Positions 46,716-55,587 of a DNA stretch of 64,000 nucleotides are shown here, piece after piece. The notes beneath the pieces are model-generated. The model was not told the DNA's origin and did no database searches. It saw only the letters and a list, made by a program, of their open reading frames with translations. Source of the stretch: Methylomagnum ishizawai (GTDB lineage: Bacteria; Pseudomonadota; Gammaproteobacteria; Methylococcales; Methylococcaceae); NCBI RefSeq assembly GCF_019670005.1, contig NZ_AP019783.1:2692150-2756149 (forward strand), written 5' to 3'. The translations under genes were made by a program, and so were the position numbers. Positions within the stretch are counted from its first letter, which is position 1. Each line of letters starts with the position of its first letter.

Positions 46716-47878
46716 ACGGCGACACCGCGCCGGGATTCCGCGGGCGCTTCAAGCTGCCGGCGCTTCGGCCCAGGGAAGCCAATCCGGTCGCCCTCCCGGC
46801 CCGGCTGCGGATCGCCGCGTCCGCCGGGCTGGCGATCTATGCCACGGCCTGGGTCGGCGGCGCAACCAGCCCGGCCCTGCCGATGGTGGCGTCGATGGGC
46901 GCGTCGGCGGTCATCCTGTCCGCCGTTCCGCACAGCCCGATGGCCGGAACCTGGGCGGTGCTGGGCGGGCATTTATTGTCGGGGCTGGTCGGCGTGGCCT
47001 GCGCCGGCTGGATCGCCGATCCCTGGAGCGCCGCCGGTTTGGCGCTGGGACTGTCCATCTTCGCCATGCACAGCGCCCGCTGCCTGCATCCGCCCGGCGG
47101 GGCCACCGCCTTGTACGCGGTCCTGGGCGGGGACGGCGTGCGGGCGCTGGGCTATGAATTCCTGCTGACACCACTGGCGCTCAATCTCGGCCTCCTGCTG
47201 GCGCTCGCCAAACTCGCCCACCGCCCACGCCCACCCGCCAAACCCGCGCCGACCCCGGCCCACCCGCCGCCCTTGGAACGGCTGGGCCTGAACGGCGCGG
47301 ACCTCCGCGCCGCCCTGCACGATATCCATGCCTTCGTCGACGTGAGCGAAGCCGAACTGCGCCAACTCTACGAACTCGCCGCCAACCACGCCTACCGGCG
47401 CGGATTCGGCGAACAGGATTGCATCGGCATCATGTCGCGCGATCCGGTCACGGTCGAATTCGGGACCGACCTGGAAGAAACCTGGGCCTTGATGCGCCGC
47501 CACAACATCAAGGCGATCCCGGTCATCGACCGCGGCCGCCATGTCATCGGCATCATCACCCTGACCGATTTCTTCCGCCACGCCCAAATCGAGCGCCTCG
47601 ACGGCATGGGCGGCAAGCTGCGGCGGCTGCTCCAAACCACGCCGGGCGTCCACTCGCGCAAGCCCGAGGTCGCGGGGCAGATCATGACCGCGCCGGTGGT
47701 CAGCGTGCGGGCGGGCACCCCGGTCGCCGACCTCGCCCCGCTCCTGTGCGGACGCGGCATCCACCAAATCCCCGTCGTCGATGCCCGCGACAAACTGGTC
47801 GGCATCGTCACCCAGTCCGATTTGATCGCGGCGATGTACCGCAACCTCGTCCCGCAACCCGTGGTCCAAGCCCCATGA
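46712..47878 (+). CDS. HPP-family membrane protein with CBS domain pair
   Basis: 388 residues. Residues 30-175 hold four transmembrane helices and the HPP motif (ARCLHPPGGATALYAVLGG, about 122-140). Residues about 245-380 form two CBS repeats: GIMSRDPVTVEFGTDLEETWALMRRHNIKAIPVIDRGRHVIGIITLTDF is the first and MTAPVVSVRAGTPVADLAPLLCGRGIHQIPVVDARDKLVGIVTQSDL the second, in outline. HPP proteins of cyanobacteria and chloroplasts transport nitrite; CBS domains usually sense adenine nucleotides. Its place in an NO operon suggests nitrite or NOx handling. ATG at 46712 overlaps the upstream stop (ATGA). Confidence 0.85.
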   Translation: MNGDTAPGFRGRFKLPALRPREANPVALPARLRIAASAGLAIYATAWVGGATSPALPMVASMGASAVILSAVPHSPMAGTWAVLGGHLLSGLVGVACAGWIADPWSAAGLALGLSIFAMHSARCLHPPGGATALYAVLGGDGVRALGYEFLLTPLALNLGLLLALAKLAHRPRPPAKPAPTPAHPPPLERLGLNGADLRAALHDIHAFVDVSEAELRQLYELAANHAYRRGFGEQDCIGIMSRDPVTVEFGTDLEETWALMRRHNIKAIPVIDRGRHVIGIITLTDFFRHAQIERLDGMGGKLRRLLQTTPGVHSRKPEVAGQIMTAPVVSVRAGTPVADLAPLLCGRGIHQIPVVDARDKLVGIVTQSDLIAAMYRNLVPQPVVQAP

Positions 47879-48222
47879 TCCAGCCGGTCGAACTCCAGGA
47901 TTTCCTGCTCACCTTTTTCGCCGCCGCCGCGATTATCCTCGGCGGGGCCAGCTATGCGCTGTGCTATGCCTGGGCCAGGCTCGGGCGGCGTCCCGGCTTG
48001 CTGCGCTGGGCCTACGCGGCCTATGCCGTACTGGCGGTGTCGGTGTGGATATTGACCGCCACCGCCCATCTCGATGGCTATTGGCGGACCTTGGCGGCGG
48101 CGATGCTGGTCGGCTATTTCCTCGCGCCCCGCGCCATCTTCCGGCTCTGCGCCGACACCCACGCAGCCGAAGACGACGCAGTCCCTCCCCCCTCCCACCC
48201 ACCACAGGAGCCATCCCCATGA
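47875..48222 (+). CDS. Small membrane protein of the nor operon
   Basis: 115 residues with three hydrophobic helices (LLTFFAAAAIILGGASYALCYAW, WAYAAYAVLAVSVWILTATAHL, TLAAAMLVGYFLA) and an acidic, Pro-rich tail. No family recognised. Both ends overlap the neighbouring genes by four bases (ATGA), so it is firmly embedded between the HPP-CBS gene and norC and probably works with the NO reductase or its assembly. Confidence 0.7.
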   Translation: MIQPVELQDFLLTFFAAAAIILGGASYALCYAWARLGRRPGLLRWAYAAYAVLAVSVWILTATAHLDGYWRTLAAAMLVGYFLAPRAIFRLCADTHAAEDDAVPPPSHPPQEPSP

Positions 48223-48821
48223 ATTCCCCGCCACGCTGGGCTTCCGAAGCCTTTTGGAAGAAAACCGCGGTCTGGGTGACCGCCGGTTCGTTCGTGCTGC
48301 TGATCGGCCTGACCTTCGATTCCCTCTCCCAGGTCGCGGCGGGCGGCAAGCGCGTACCCGCCTACGCCGTCATCAACCAAAAGATCGACTACCGTTTCGA
48401 CCCGCAAGCCAACCGCTACCTGCCGGTGATCGGCGGCGACGAACCCTTGTTCGGCAAGGTGTTCAGCGAAACCGAAGCCGAAGCCTTGGTCGCCCTCGGC
48501 AAGAAAACCACCCAGGCCAAGAACTGCATCAACTGCCATACCCTGCTGGGCAACGGGGCTTATTACGCGCCCGATCTCACCAAAGCCTGGCTGGACCCCG
48601 GCTGGATCGACGCCGCCAACCGCGAACAGCTGATGCTGGAGTTCCTGAAAGACCCGCCCAACCATCCCCGCACCTACGGCAGCGGTCGGCGGATGCCGCA
48701 ACTCGGCATCACGGACGCGGAAGCCCATGGCGTCGTCGCCTTCCTCAAATGGATGTCGGCCATCGATACCAACGGTTTCCCGCACAACTTCAAAACTTTG
48801 TACGCCCAGGAGCAGCCATGA
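48219..48821 (+). CDS. norC: Nitric oxide reductase cytochrome c subunit
   Basis: 200-residue membrane-anchored cytochrome c of cNOR. One N-terminal helix (VWVTAGSFVLLIGLTF) precedes a periplasmic domain with a single haem site C103-I-N-C-H107 (AKNCINCHTLLGNGAYYAPDL) and a distal Met in GRRMPQLGI. It feeds electrons to NorB. CAGGAG lies 10 bases before the ATG; the start overlaps the small-protein stop (ATGA) and its stop overlaps the norB start. Confidence 0.95.
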   Translation: MNSPPRWASEAFWKKTAVWVTAGSFVLLIGLTFDSLSQVAAGGKRVPAYAVINQKIDYRFDPQANRYLPVIGGDEPLFGKVFSETEAEALVALGKKTTQAKNCINCHTLLGNGAYYAPDLTKAWLDPGWIDAANREQLMLEFLKDPPNHPRTYGSGRRMPQLGITDAEAHGVVAFLKWMSAIDTNGFPHNFKTLYAQEQP

Positions 48822-50335
48822 TCAGACGCGCAGCCGCCCTGCCCGGCCAAGTCGCCGGGGCTTTCGCCCGCCTCGACAGCCACCACCTCAACGGCGGGCA
48901 ACAACTCGCCGTGAAATATTTCGCGGTGGCGATGGTCCTGTTCCTGGCCCAATTGCTGTTCGGGCTATTGGCCGCCATCCAGTTCGTGTGGCCGGGATTC
49001 CTGTTCGATCTCGTCGATTTCAGCGTGAACCGCATGGTCCATATCAACGCCATGGTGGTGTGGATGCTATATGGCTTCATCGGCTCGGTGTACTGGTTCC
49101 TGGAGGACGAGAGCGGCACCGAAATCGCCGGCTTGAAATGGGGCGAAACCGCCTTCTACGTGCTGACCGCCGCCGTGACCGTGGTGGTGCTGGTCTACCT
49201 CCTGGTCCAGACCGGCCCCGGCAACGACACCACCCGCTGGCTCATCAACGAGGGCCGCGAATATATCGAAGCCCCGCGCTGGGCCGATATCGGCATCGTC
49301 GCCGTGATGCTGGTATTCTTCTACAACGTGGCCGGGACTTTCGCCAAGGGCCGCTGGTCGGGGATTTCCGGCGTGTTGACCCTGGACCTCGTGGCCTTGG
49401 CTGGCCTTTACATGGCGGGCATGTTCTACGCCACCAATATCACCGTGGACCAATACTGGTGGTGGTGGGTCATCCACCTGTGGGTGGAGGCGACCTGGGA
49501 AGTCTTGGTGGGCTGCATCATGGCCTGGAGCCTGATGAAACTGCTGGGCGCGCGCCGCCGCATCGTCCAGACCTGGCTCTATATCGAAGTGGCCCTGATG
49601 TTCGGCTCCGGCATCCTGGGGCTGGGGCATCATTATTTCTGGATCGGCACCCCGGATTATTGGCTGGCGATAGGCGGCTTCTTCTCGGCGCTGGAACCGA
49701 TCCCGCTGGTGGCGATGGTGGTGCATTCCATCTACGATTCCGGCACCCATAATTTCAGGAGCAGCAACCATCCGGCCCTGGCCTGGATCATCGCCCACAC
49801 CTTCGGCAATTTCCTGGGCGCGGGCGTGTGGGGCTTCATGCATACCCTGCCCCAGATCAACCTCTACACCCATGGCACGCAATGGTCGGCCTCGCACGGG
49901 CATCTGGCCTTTTTCGGCGCCTACGCCACCATCAACATCGCCTTCTTCTATCTGGCGGTGCAGCAATGGCGGGGCAATGTGTGGATGGGCGGCAACCTGG
50001 CCCACGGCTGGCGCTGGAAATGGGCCATGGGACTATTGAATTTCGGTGTGCTGGGAATGACCGTGGCCTTGTTGATCGCGGGCTACGAGCAATCCTTCAT
50101 CGAACGCGCCGTGGAAGGCTCGACCTGGAGCGGCTATTTCGCGGCCCAGACCCATCCCTGGTTCGTGCAGTCGATGGTGTGGCGGTTGGTGTTCGGCTTG
50201 ATGACCCTCGCCGGGGCGGTGTTGTTGACCTGGGATTTGCTGACCATCGGCGCGGGGGAAACCCGTGCGGCCCTGGTGATCGAGCCCGAATCGCCGACCG
50301 GGGAAACTGGAACGGTGGCCGCGCCCGCGGCTTGA
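48818..50335 (+). CDS. norB: Nitric oxide reductase catalytic subunit
   Basis: 505-residue, about 12-helix haem-copper-oxidase-like subunit that reduces two NO to N2O. Metal and haem ligands are in place: VHINAMVVWM (low-spin haem His), WVEATWEVLVG (conserved glutamate), LGLGHHYFWIG (paired FeB histidines), FSALEPIPL (Glu) and SASHGHLAFFGAY (haem histidines). Together with NorC it forms the cytochrome-c-dependent type; there is no quinol-type N-terminal extension. Assembly genes norQ/norD are not in the window. The C-terminal about 30 residues (after VLLTWDLLTIGAGE) are polar and unconserved. Confidence 0.95.
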   Translation: MIRRAAALPGQVAGAFARLDSHHLNGGQQLAVKYFAVAMVLFLAQLLFGLLAAIQFVWPGFLFDLVDFSVNRMVHINAMVVWMLYGFIGSVYWFLEDESGTEIAGLKWGETAFYVLTAAVTVVVLVYLLVQTGPGNDTTRWLINEGREYIEAPRWADIGIVAVMLVFFYNVAGTFAKGRWSGISGVLTLDLVALAGLYMAGMFYATNITVDQYWWWWVIHLWVEATWEVLVGCIMAWSLMKLLGARRRIVQTWLYIEVALMFGSGILGLGHHYFWIGTPDYWLAIGGFFSALEPIPLVAMVVHSIYDSGTHNFRSSNHPALAWIIAHTFGNFLGAGVWGFMHTLPQINLYTHGTQWSASHGHLAFFGAYATINIAFFYLAVQQWRGNVWMGGNLAHGWRWKWAMGLLNFGVLGMTVALLIAGYEQSFIERAVEGSTWSGYFAAQTHPWFVQSMVWRLVFGLMTLAGAVLLTWDLLTIGAGETRAALVIEPESPTGETGTVAAPAA

Positions 50336-50482
50336 TCTTCGCGGAATCGTGCCGTCCCGGCGCTGGCGCGATCCGCCGGTTGACGGAAAGTGTCCCTTTA
50401 TCGTGCATATCGCCATGCTCCGCCGTATGCTATCCGTGTCCCGGTTGGGGGGATTCCTTTCATAGTTCCACGAGGACACATC

Positions 50483-51436
50483 ATGCGATCCATCATCAGG
50501 CTACTCGCCTTGGCCGGGCTATTGGCCGTAGCGGGCACCGCCGCTCCGGCGGCTCCACCCGAAGGCACCCAGATCTATGCCAGCGGCTACGCCCAGGGCG
50601 GCAGCAATGCCAACTTCACTTGGCTCAATCCCGGCCCGCTCATCTACAAGGTATGGGTACAGATACCGGCCCAGGGCACGGCCAGCAAGGCGCCCTACCG
50701 GGTCTATCCCAAGGGCAACCCCTCGGGCGGGGCGGCCTGTTCGCCGGACGACCCGCTCGCGCCCTGCTTCGAAGTACCGGTCAACCAAGCCTCCCGGCAA
50801 AAGCGATGGGTGCAACTGACCCTCAACAAAGACCCCGAAACCGCCTGGAGATTCACCAAGGCGGGTTTCGTGAGCGTGGACGCCAGCACCGTCAGCCCCG
50901 GCGAGACGCTGGGCGCGGCGGCGGCGGTGTTCCAGGATGCCAGCCCCCTGGCGATAGGCAAGACCTACCAGGGCGGGATCATCTTCTATCTCAACGCGGC
51001 CAAGAGCCATGGCCTGATCGCCGCGCCGACCGATCAAGGCACGGACAGCACTTGGTGGAATGGCATGTACTTCCCGGTCGCGGGCGGCCCGGACAACACC
51101 GCTATCGGCATGGGCCAGGCCAACACCGAGGCCATCGTCGCCGCGCAGGGCGCGGGCGGCTATGCCGCACGGCTCTGCTACGACCTGGTGATCGGCAAAT
51201 ACACCGACTGGTATTTGCCCTCCAAGGACGAACTGAACCTCATGTACACCAATATCGGGCCGGGGGCCGCCGCGCCGCTGACCAATGTGGGGGGATTCGC
51301 CAGCGCCCTCTATTGGAGTTCCTCTGGATACCAATACGACGACCGCTATGCCTGGGGCCAGGGTTTCGGTGCCAGCGGCCAAAGCCCGACCCCCAAGAGC
51401 TACCCGTTCCACGTGCGCGCCGTGCGGAGTTTTTAG
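50483..51436 (+). CDS. Secreted protein with DUF1566/Lcl-like C-terminal domain
   Basis: 317 residues with a Sec signal peptide (IIRLLALAGLLAVAGTAAPAA). The middle is a beta-type domain with two Cys (ACSPDDPLAPCF). The C-terminus from about 160 is an Lcl/DUF1566 domain: GKTYQGGIIFYLNAAKSHGLIA, GYAARLCYDLVIGKYTDWYLPSKDELNLMYTNIG and YWSSSGYQYDDRYAWGQGF. These domains occur in surface proteins, often with adhesion roles. GAGGA precedes the ATG. It begins 147 bases after norB and is probably separate from that operon. Confidence 0.78.
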   Translation: MRSIIRLLALAGLLAVAGTAAPAAPPEGTQIYASGYAQGGSNANFTWLNPGPLIYKVWVQIPAQGTASKAPYRVYPKGNPSGGAACSPDDPLAPCFEVPVNQASRQKRWVQLTLNKDPETAWRFTKAGFVSVDASTVSPGETLGAAAAVFQDASPLAIGKTYQGGIIFYLNAAKSHGLIAAPTDQGTDSTWWNGMYFPVAGGPDNTAIGMGQANTEAIVAAQGAGGYAARLCYDLVIGKYTDWYLPSKDELNLMYTNIGPGAAAPLTNVGGFASALYWSSSGYQYDDRYAWGQGFGASGQSPTPKSYPFHVRAVRSF

Positions 51437-51562
51437 CCCCCACCGGAGCCATCCGCCTGGATTCGGAAAACCGCGCAGGACCGGCACCTTGAATTTTCCG
51501 CAACATCCGCCGTCTATACTTGCGCCTTTTCCCGAAATAACCCCAACACAAGGAGTTTTCCC

Positions 51563-52072
51563 ATGAGCGAATTGATCGTCATCGGCTATGACAGCCCGTT
51601 CCAGGCGGAGGAAGTCCGGCTCAAGCTCTTGAAGATGCAGCGCGATTACCTGATCGACCTGGAGGACGCGGTGGTCGCGGTCAAGCAGGCCGACGGCAAG
51701 GTCAAGCTGAACCAGGTGTTCAACCTGACCCAGGCCGGAGCCATTGGCGGGAGTTTCTGGGGCGCCCTGGTCGGGATGCTGTTCCTGAATCCGCTGCTGG
51801 GCGCGGCGGTGGGCGCGGGGGCCGGGGCCATCTCCGGTGCCTTGAGCGATGTCGGCATCAACGACGACTTCATGAAGAACCTGGCCGACACCTTCAAGCC
51901 CGGCACTTCCGCCCTGTTCATCCTGGTCCGCAAGGCCACGCCGGACAAGGTCTTGGGCGAACTGAGCGGCGCGGGCGGCAAGATCATCCAGACCTCGCTC
52001 TCGCACGGGGACGAAGCCAAGCTGCAAGCGGCCCTGGACGCGGCGCAAACCCGCACCACCGCCGTTTTCTGA
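51563..52072 (+). CDS. DUF1269-family protein with glycine-zipper segment
   Basis: 169 residues. SELIVIGYDSPFQAEEVRLKLLKMQ...LIDLEDAVVAVKQADGKVKLNQ is the DUF1269 opening; a hydrophobic glycine-zipper stretch (GGSFWGALVGMLFLNPLLGAAVGAGAGAISGAL in outline, about 56-90) could insert in a membrane; the C-terminal half is soluble. The family is stress- or envelope-associated with no defined function. A strong AAGGAG precedes the ATG. Confidence 0.85.
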   Translation: MSELIVIGYDSPFQAEEVRLKLLKMQRDYLIDLEDAVVAVKQADGKVKLNQVFNLTQAGAIGGSFWGALVGMLFLNPLLGAAVGAGAGAISGALSDVGINDDFMKNLADTFKPGTSALFILVRKATPDKVLGELSGAGGKIIQTSLSHGDEAKLQAALDAAQTRTTAVF

Positions 52073-52132
52073 TCCCGATCCCCCCGCGGGTTCCCAAGCC
52101 CCGCTTGGGAGCCCGCGACCCAATCGCCGGGG

Positions 52133-52819
52133 TTATTTCCCCAGCGTCCGCAGAAAAGCCGGCAAGGCCGCCGCATCCTCCCAAAACGTCAAACCCCGCA
52201 ACGGCCCGATCTCGCGGGCCTCCCCGGCCTCGACAGCGGCGATCCAAGCGCTGGGAATCGCGTAGCCCCGCGACTGCGCGGCGGACAGGAAAGTCGCCAA
52301 GCCCACCAAACGGCCTTGCCCATCGAACAAGCCCCCGCCGCTGCCACCGAAGGTGAAATCCGCCGTGGTTTCGATCACCCACCCGCCCTCGAAAGGATGC
52401 AAAGCCCGCACACGGGCCTCGGCGTAGGCGATCCCGATGGCATGGGGATAGCCATAGAAATACAACGGCTGACCGACGCCCACTTCCCCATCCCGCCCCA
52501 AACGCGCCACCGGGAACGGCAGGCCCGGCACCACCAGCACGCACAGGTCGCGCCGGGTATCGGCCCGCTGCGCGGTGGCCGGGAAGCTCAGCGCCCCCTT
52601 GCCGACAGTGATCCGCCCGGCGTCGCGGGTGACATGGCAATTGGTCGCCACCCGGTCCTGCGCCACCACCACGCCCGAGCCATAAAACACCCGGCCCCCC
52701 GCCATATAACCCCGTATCTGCACCACGCTGAGGGAAGCCGTATGGTCCACCTCCGCCGCCACGGACCACGCCAAGCCCGCGCAGACCGCCCCTATTCCGC
52801 ATCGCATCGCTAATCGCAT
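52133..52819 (-). CDS. Trypsin-like serine protease, periplasmic
   Basis: 228-residue S1-type protease. A short signal peptide (MRLAMRCGIGAVCAGLAWSVAA) is followed by the triad: His in RVATNCHVTRDAG, Asp in DTRRDLCVLVV, Ser in FTFGGSGGGLFDGQGRLVG. The layout without PDZ domain resembles small HtrA/DegP-like or DUF-type proteases. GGAGG stands 9 bases before the ATG at 52819, deciding this start against the longer open frame. Confidence 0.85.
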   Translation of the reverse strand: MRLAMRCGIGAVCAGLAWSVAAEVDHTASLSVVQIRGYMAGGRVFYGSGVVVAQDRVATNCHVTRDAGRITVGKGALSFPATAQRADTRRDLCVLVVPGLPFPVARLGRDGEVGVGQPLYFYGYPHAIGIAYAEARVRALHPFEGGWVIETTADFTFGGSGGGLFDGQGRLVGLATFLSAAQSRGYAIPSAWIAAVEAGEAREIGPLRGLTFWEDAAALPAFLRTLGK

Positions 52820-52896
52820 GATGGTTTTCCTCCGCCGGTATGGATCGACACTGGTTTTTTGGAAACCCGGCGCGACACCCAGGTTCCCGCCGGAAC

Positions 52897-54075
52897 TCAA
52901 GCGGGCGGAGTCCCGGCCTTGCGATGGCCCCATACCCCGCCATCGCCCAGGCCCGGAATGCCGACGTCCTGGATGTGCTGGGCGTTGTTGCCCTCCTCGT
53001 AGCGGGGCAAGCGGCCATCGGTGCGCCACAGCCGGTAGGCCAGGGCCGCGCTCAACACCCGGACCGGATAATCGCGGGGCAGATTCTGGAGATAGGGCTG
53101 GATGGTGACGAAATCGCGGGCGCCGTATTGGTTCATGATGGAGCGCAAACCGCCGTTCTTGGGACCGATGTTGTAGGCCAACAGCGCCAGGAACAAATCG
53201 CCCCCCATCTCCCTGAGGTAATGGCGCAGGGTGGCGGCGGCGAGATGGGCGTTATGGGTGGGGTTGAGCGGGTCGGGCTTGTCGGTGCCGAGTTGGCGGC
53301 GGGCGGCGTCGATGGCGGCTTTGGGGGGCGCGGTGATTTGGAACAGGCCGCGCCCGCCGTCCTTGCTGTCGCGGGGCAGGAACGAGGATTCCGCCGCGCC
53401 GATGCCCAGCAGGATTTCGCCGTCGATCTCGTTGGCCAGGGCGGCGGCGCGGATGGCGGGGAGGTAGGGCTGGGCGCGGTCGAGGATGCGGCGCGTCTGG
53501 GCGAGGTCGGAACGGCGGTAGGCGGCGAACACCTGATGGGCGATGGTGACGCGCTCGGCCTCCTCGCTGCCGCCGACCAGGGCGCGGAGATGGGCGAGTT
53601 CGCGCCGGAACGGTTCGCGCCCGGCCAGGAACCCGGCCCCCAAGGCCAAGCCCAGGGCCAGCGCGGCGGGCAAATATCGGGATAACCGCCATAGCCAGCC
53701 CCGCGCCCGCCACCACGCCCACAACAAGCCCGACCCCAACAGCACCAACAACAGCACCATCCCGGCGAAAGGCAGGAGGTTTTCGGCAAGGCCGGTGCCG
53801 CCGAACCAATCCGCCGCCCGGCCCAGCACCGCGATGATGAGGATGAGGCCGACCCCGGCGAACGCCAGGATTTCCGTGCCGATCAACCCGGTCATACGCC
53901 AAGGGAAGCGCCGCAGCAAGGCCATGAGGAAGGCGGCGACCCTGCGCCCGAGCTTGGGCTGGACCTGCGGGATTGCTTCCTTGGGCTTGACGACCGCCTT
54001 GCGCTTGCGGGTTTTCTTGGGTTTTTGCTCCGGGTGTTCACCGGTCGCCGTCGTCGCCGTTTCCCGCCCCACCAT
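52897..54075 (-). CDS. Membrane-anchored lytic transglycosylase (SLT domain)
   Basis: 392 residues. A basic cytoplasmic N-terminus (KKTRKRKAVVKPK) is followed by three hydrophobic helices (about 60-160) and a periplasmic SLT/goose-lysozyme domain (about 235-370): catalytic Glu in GIGAAESSFLPRDSKDGGRGLFQIT, then NPTHNAHLAAATLRHYLREMGG and LALLAYNIGPKNG. It should cleave the glycan strands of peptidoglycan. GAGGTGG before the ATG at 54075 sets the start. Directly upstream (in transcription) of the protease gene; 77 bases separate them. Confidence 0.85.
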   Translation of the reverse strand: MVGRETATTATGEHPEQKPKKTRKRKAVVKPKEAIPQVQPKLGRRVAAFLMALLRRFPWRMTGLIGTEILAFAGVGLILIIAVLGRAADWFGGTGLAENLLPFAGMVLLLVLLGSGLLWAWWRARGWLWRLSRYLPAALALGLALGAGFLAGREPFRRELAHLRALVGGSEEAERVTIAHQVFAAYRRSDLAQTRRILDRAQPYLPAIRAAALANEIDGEILLGIGAAESSFLPRDSKDGGRGLFQITAPPKAAIDAARRQLGTDKPDPLNPTHNAHLAAATLRHYLREMGGDLFLALLAYNIGPKNGGLRSIMNQYGARDFVTIQPYLQNLPRDYPVRVLSAALAYRLWRTDGRLPRYEEGNNAQHIQDVGIPGLGDGGVWGHRKAGTPPA

Positions 54076-54364
54076 GCCGCCACCTCGTGTCTGGATTGGG
54101 GCGATATTACCAGAGGGCGGGGAGCGCTTCAGGGGTGCTATGGCGGTTGCAAGATCAGCCCTGGCCCGCCCCGCCTCCCTTGCCAGCATCGGCCACACTC
54201 AACCCTGCCCCCGAGCAGCCTCATCCAATACTGGACATAACCACGGATGAGGTTTACTTTGAGACCCGATGGCCTTTCCTATAGGCCGTTTAACCCCAGG
54301 AGGTAACCCACCTATCCCAGCTTGATCCTATCCAAATAACCAGACCAATCAATTGGGTATCTAT

Positions 54365-55231
54365 ATGCAACGAGAAAACAAAATATCGGCGTGGCTGTTA
54401 ACCGGCTATGTCAGCTTGTGCATTCATAGTTCCAACACCCCGGCGGCACCGGTTTCCGGCTTTCTCGGAACCTCCCCCGCTGTCCTGTCAGAACCCTCTG
54501 CGGGCAATCTCGACTGGGGCGACAACACCGCCAACAACGCGGACGATACATCGGTATACGCCCCCTTCTCCCAGATAGCGCTCACCAACAACGGCGATAC
54601 GATCACCCTTTCCGGCCAAGTCACCCTACTCGGCATGAACAGCCTGACAAACCGGGACGATCAATTCCGCTGGGGGCTCTACAATGTCAATGGCAGCGCC
54701 AACCTCACGAACTGGCTGGGCTATTTCGCCAGCAACGACACCTCGTCCAATGTGGCCGGCGGCACGTTCAGGGAGCGCATCAACCCTAATTCCAACATCT
54801 TCTCTTCCTTGACCGGGGCCAACACCCTGGTTACGACCACCAACTCGGTCACGGAACTCCTGAACTCGACCCTCTATAAATTCGACCTATCCCTGACCCG
54901 CACGGTGGCCGGGTTGAATTACTTCGCCGAATTCATGTCGAGTTCCAACTCCGTCATCAATTCGTTCACCGGTACCGATACCACCGTATCGACCTATACC
55001 TTCGACCGGGTCGGCTTCCTTTCCGGCGGCAACTTGAATGCCGATCAATTGCAGCTCCGCAACGTCGATGTCAGCTTCACCCCGGCCACGACCTCGACAC
55101 CGGTGCCCGAACCCTCCCCGGTCCTGCTGTTACCTCTAGGTCTCGCATTATTGAAAACGGGGGGCCGACGCAACACAACGGGACAGGCTCTCCGCACATT
55201 CCCGTTGAGCTTATCCGTCCCGAAACCTTAG
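54365..55231 (+). CDS. PEP-CTERM sorting-signal protein
   Basis: 288-residue secreted protein. The N-terminal signal peptide (MQRENKISAWLLTGYVSLC) precedes a Ser/Thr/Asn-rich beta-type domain. The C-terminus carries a PEP-CTERM signal: VPEPSPVLLLPLGLALLKTGGRR (V-P-E-P, hydrophobic helix, basic pair), the substrate mark of exosortase. Unusually it is followed by about 18 further residues (NTTGQALRTFPLSL...) beyond the basic pair. The Asn/Thr/Ser-rich body is the kind that becomes glycosylated. It lies about 14 kb from the exosortase-associated ligase gene, in a mobile-element zone. A TTG at 54353 is an alternative start. Confidence 0.82.
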   Translation: MQRENKISAWLLTGYVSLCIHSSNTPAAPVSGFLGTSPAVLSEPSAGNLDWGDNTANNADDTSVYAPFSQIALTNNGDTITLSGQVTLLGMNSLTNRDDQFRWGLYNVNGSANLTNWLGYFASNDTSSNVAGGTFRERINPNSNIFSSLTGANTLVTTTNSVTELLNSTLYKFDLSLTRTVAGLNYFAEFMSSSNSVINSFTGTDTTVSTYTFDRVGFLSGGNLNADQLQLRNVDVSFTPATTSTPVPEPSPVLLLPLGLALLKTGGRRNTTGQALRTFPLSLSVPKP

Positions 55232-55263
55232 CCGACTGGCTTCCTACTGGCTCCATGTGGAGC

Positions 55264-55330
55264 CGGGTGGGGCGGTATTCCCGGCCCACCGTAACCTTTG
55301 AAGGTGGTGGGCATGAACACATGCCCACCC
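55264..55330 (-). repeat. Dispersed palindromic repeat, copy A (inverted)
   Basis: On the minus strand this reads as the same element as copy D at 61735-61800: GGGTGGGCATG, a short loop, CATGCCCACCACC, a variable spacer, then GGTGGGCCGG-AATACCGCC-CCACC. The inner halves form a GTGGGCATG/CATGCCCAC hairpin. Confidence 0.7.
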
Positions 55331-55587
55331 TATTCCGTCGCCCCGAACCGGAACCGATCCCGCAACGCCCTTTCCTTCGGCGGCACATACAGCCCCCTTT
55401 CCGTCAACGCCCGCCGCCGCAGCCGCAGCCGCGCCTTCACCGACCGCGCCAAATCCCGCCCCGAGATGGCCATGTCGGGATGCTTCGCCGTGAAGGCTTC
55501 CGCCTCCGCCACGCCCCCCGGCGTCAGAATAGTTGTCGCCTCTAATTTTCCGAATGTAAGAGGAAAGAAGAGCTCGACTTTGGCCAT
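55330..55587 (-). CDS. Small basic protein or truncated gene beside an insertion sequence
   Basis: 85-residue Arg-rich frame ending PPKERALRDRFRFGATE. The first five codons (MAKVE) come from the terminal repeat of the adjacent insertion sequence, so any original protein would have begun elsewhere and has probably lost its 5' end. The rest (LTPGGVAEAEAFTAKHPDMAISGRDLARSVKARL) looks like real protein with a helical basic tail, but I recognise no family. Confidence 0.3.
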   Translation of the reverse strand: MAKVELFFPLTFGKLEATTILTPGGVAEAEAFTAKHPDMAISGRDLARSVKARLRLRRRALTERGLYVPPKERALRDRFRFGATE

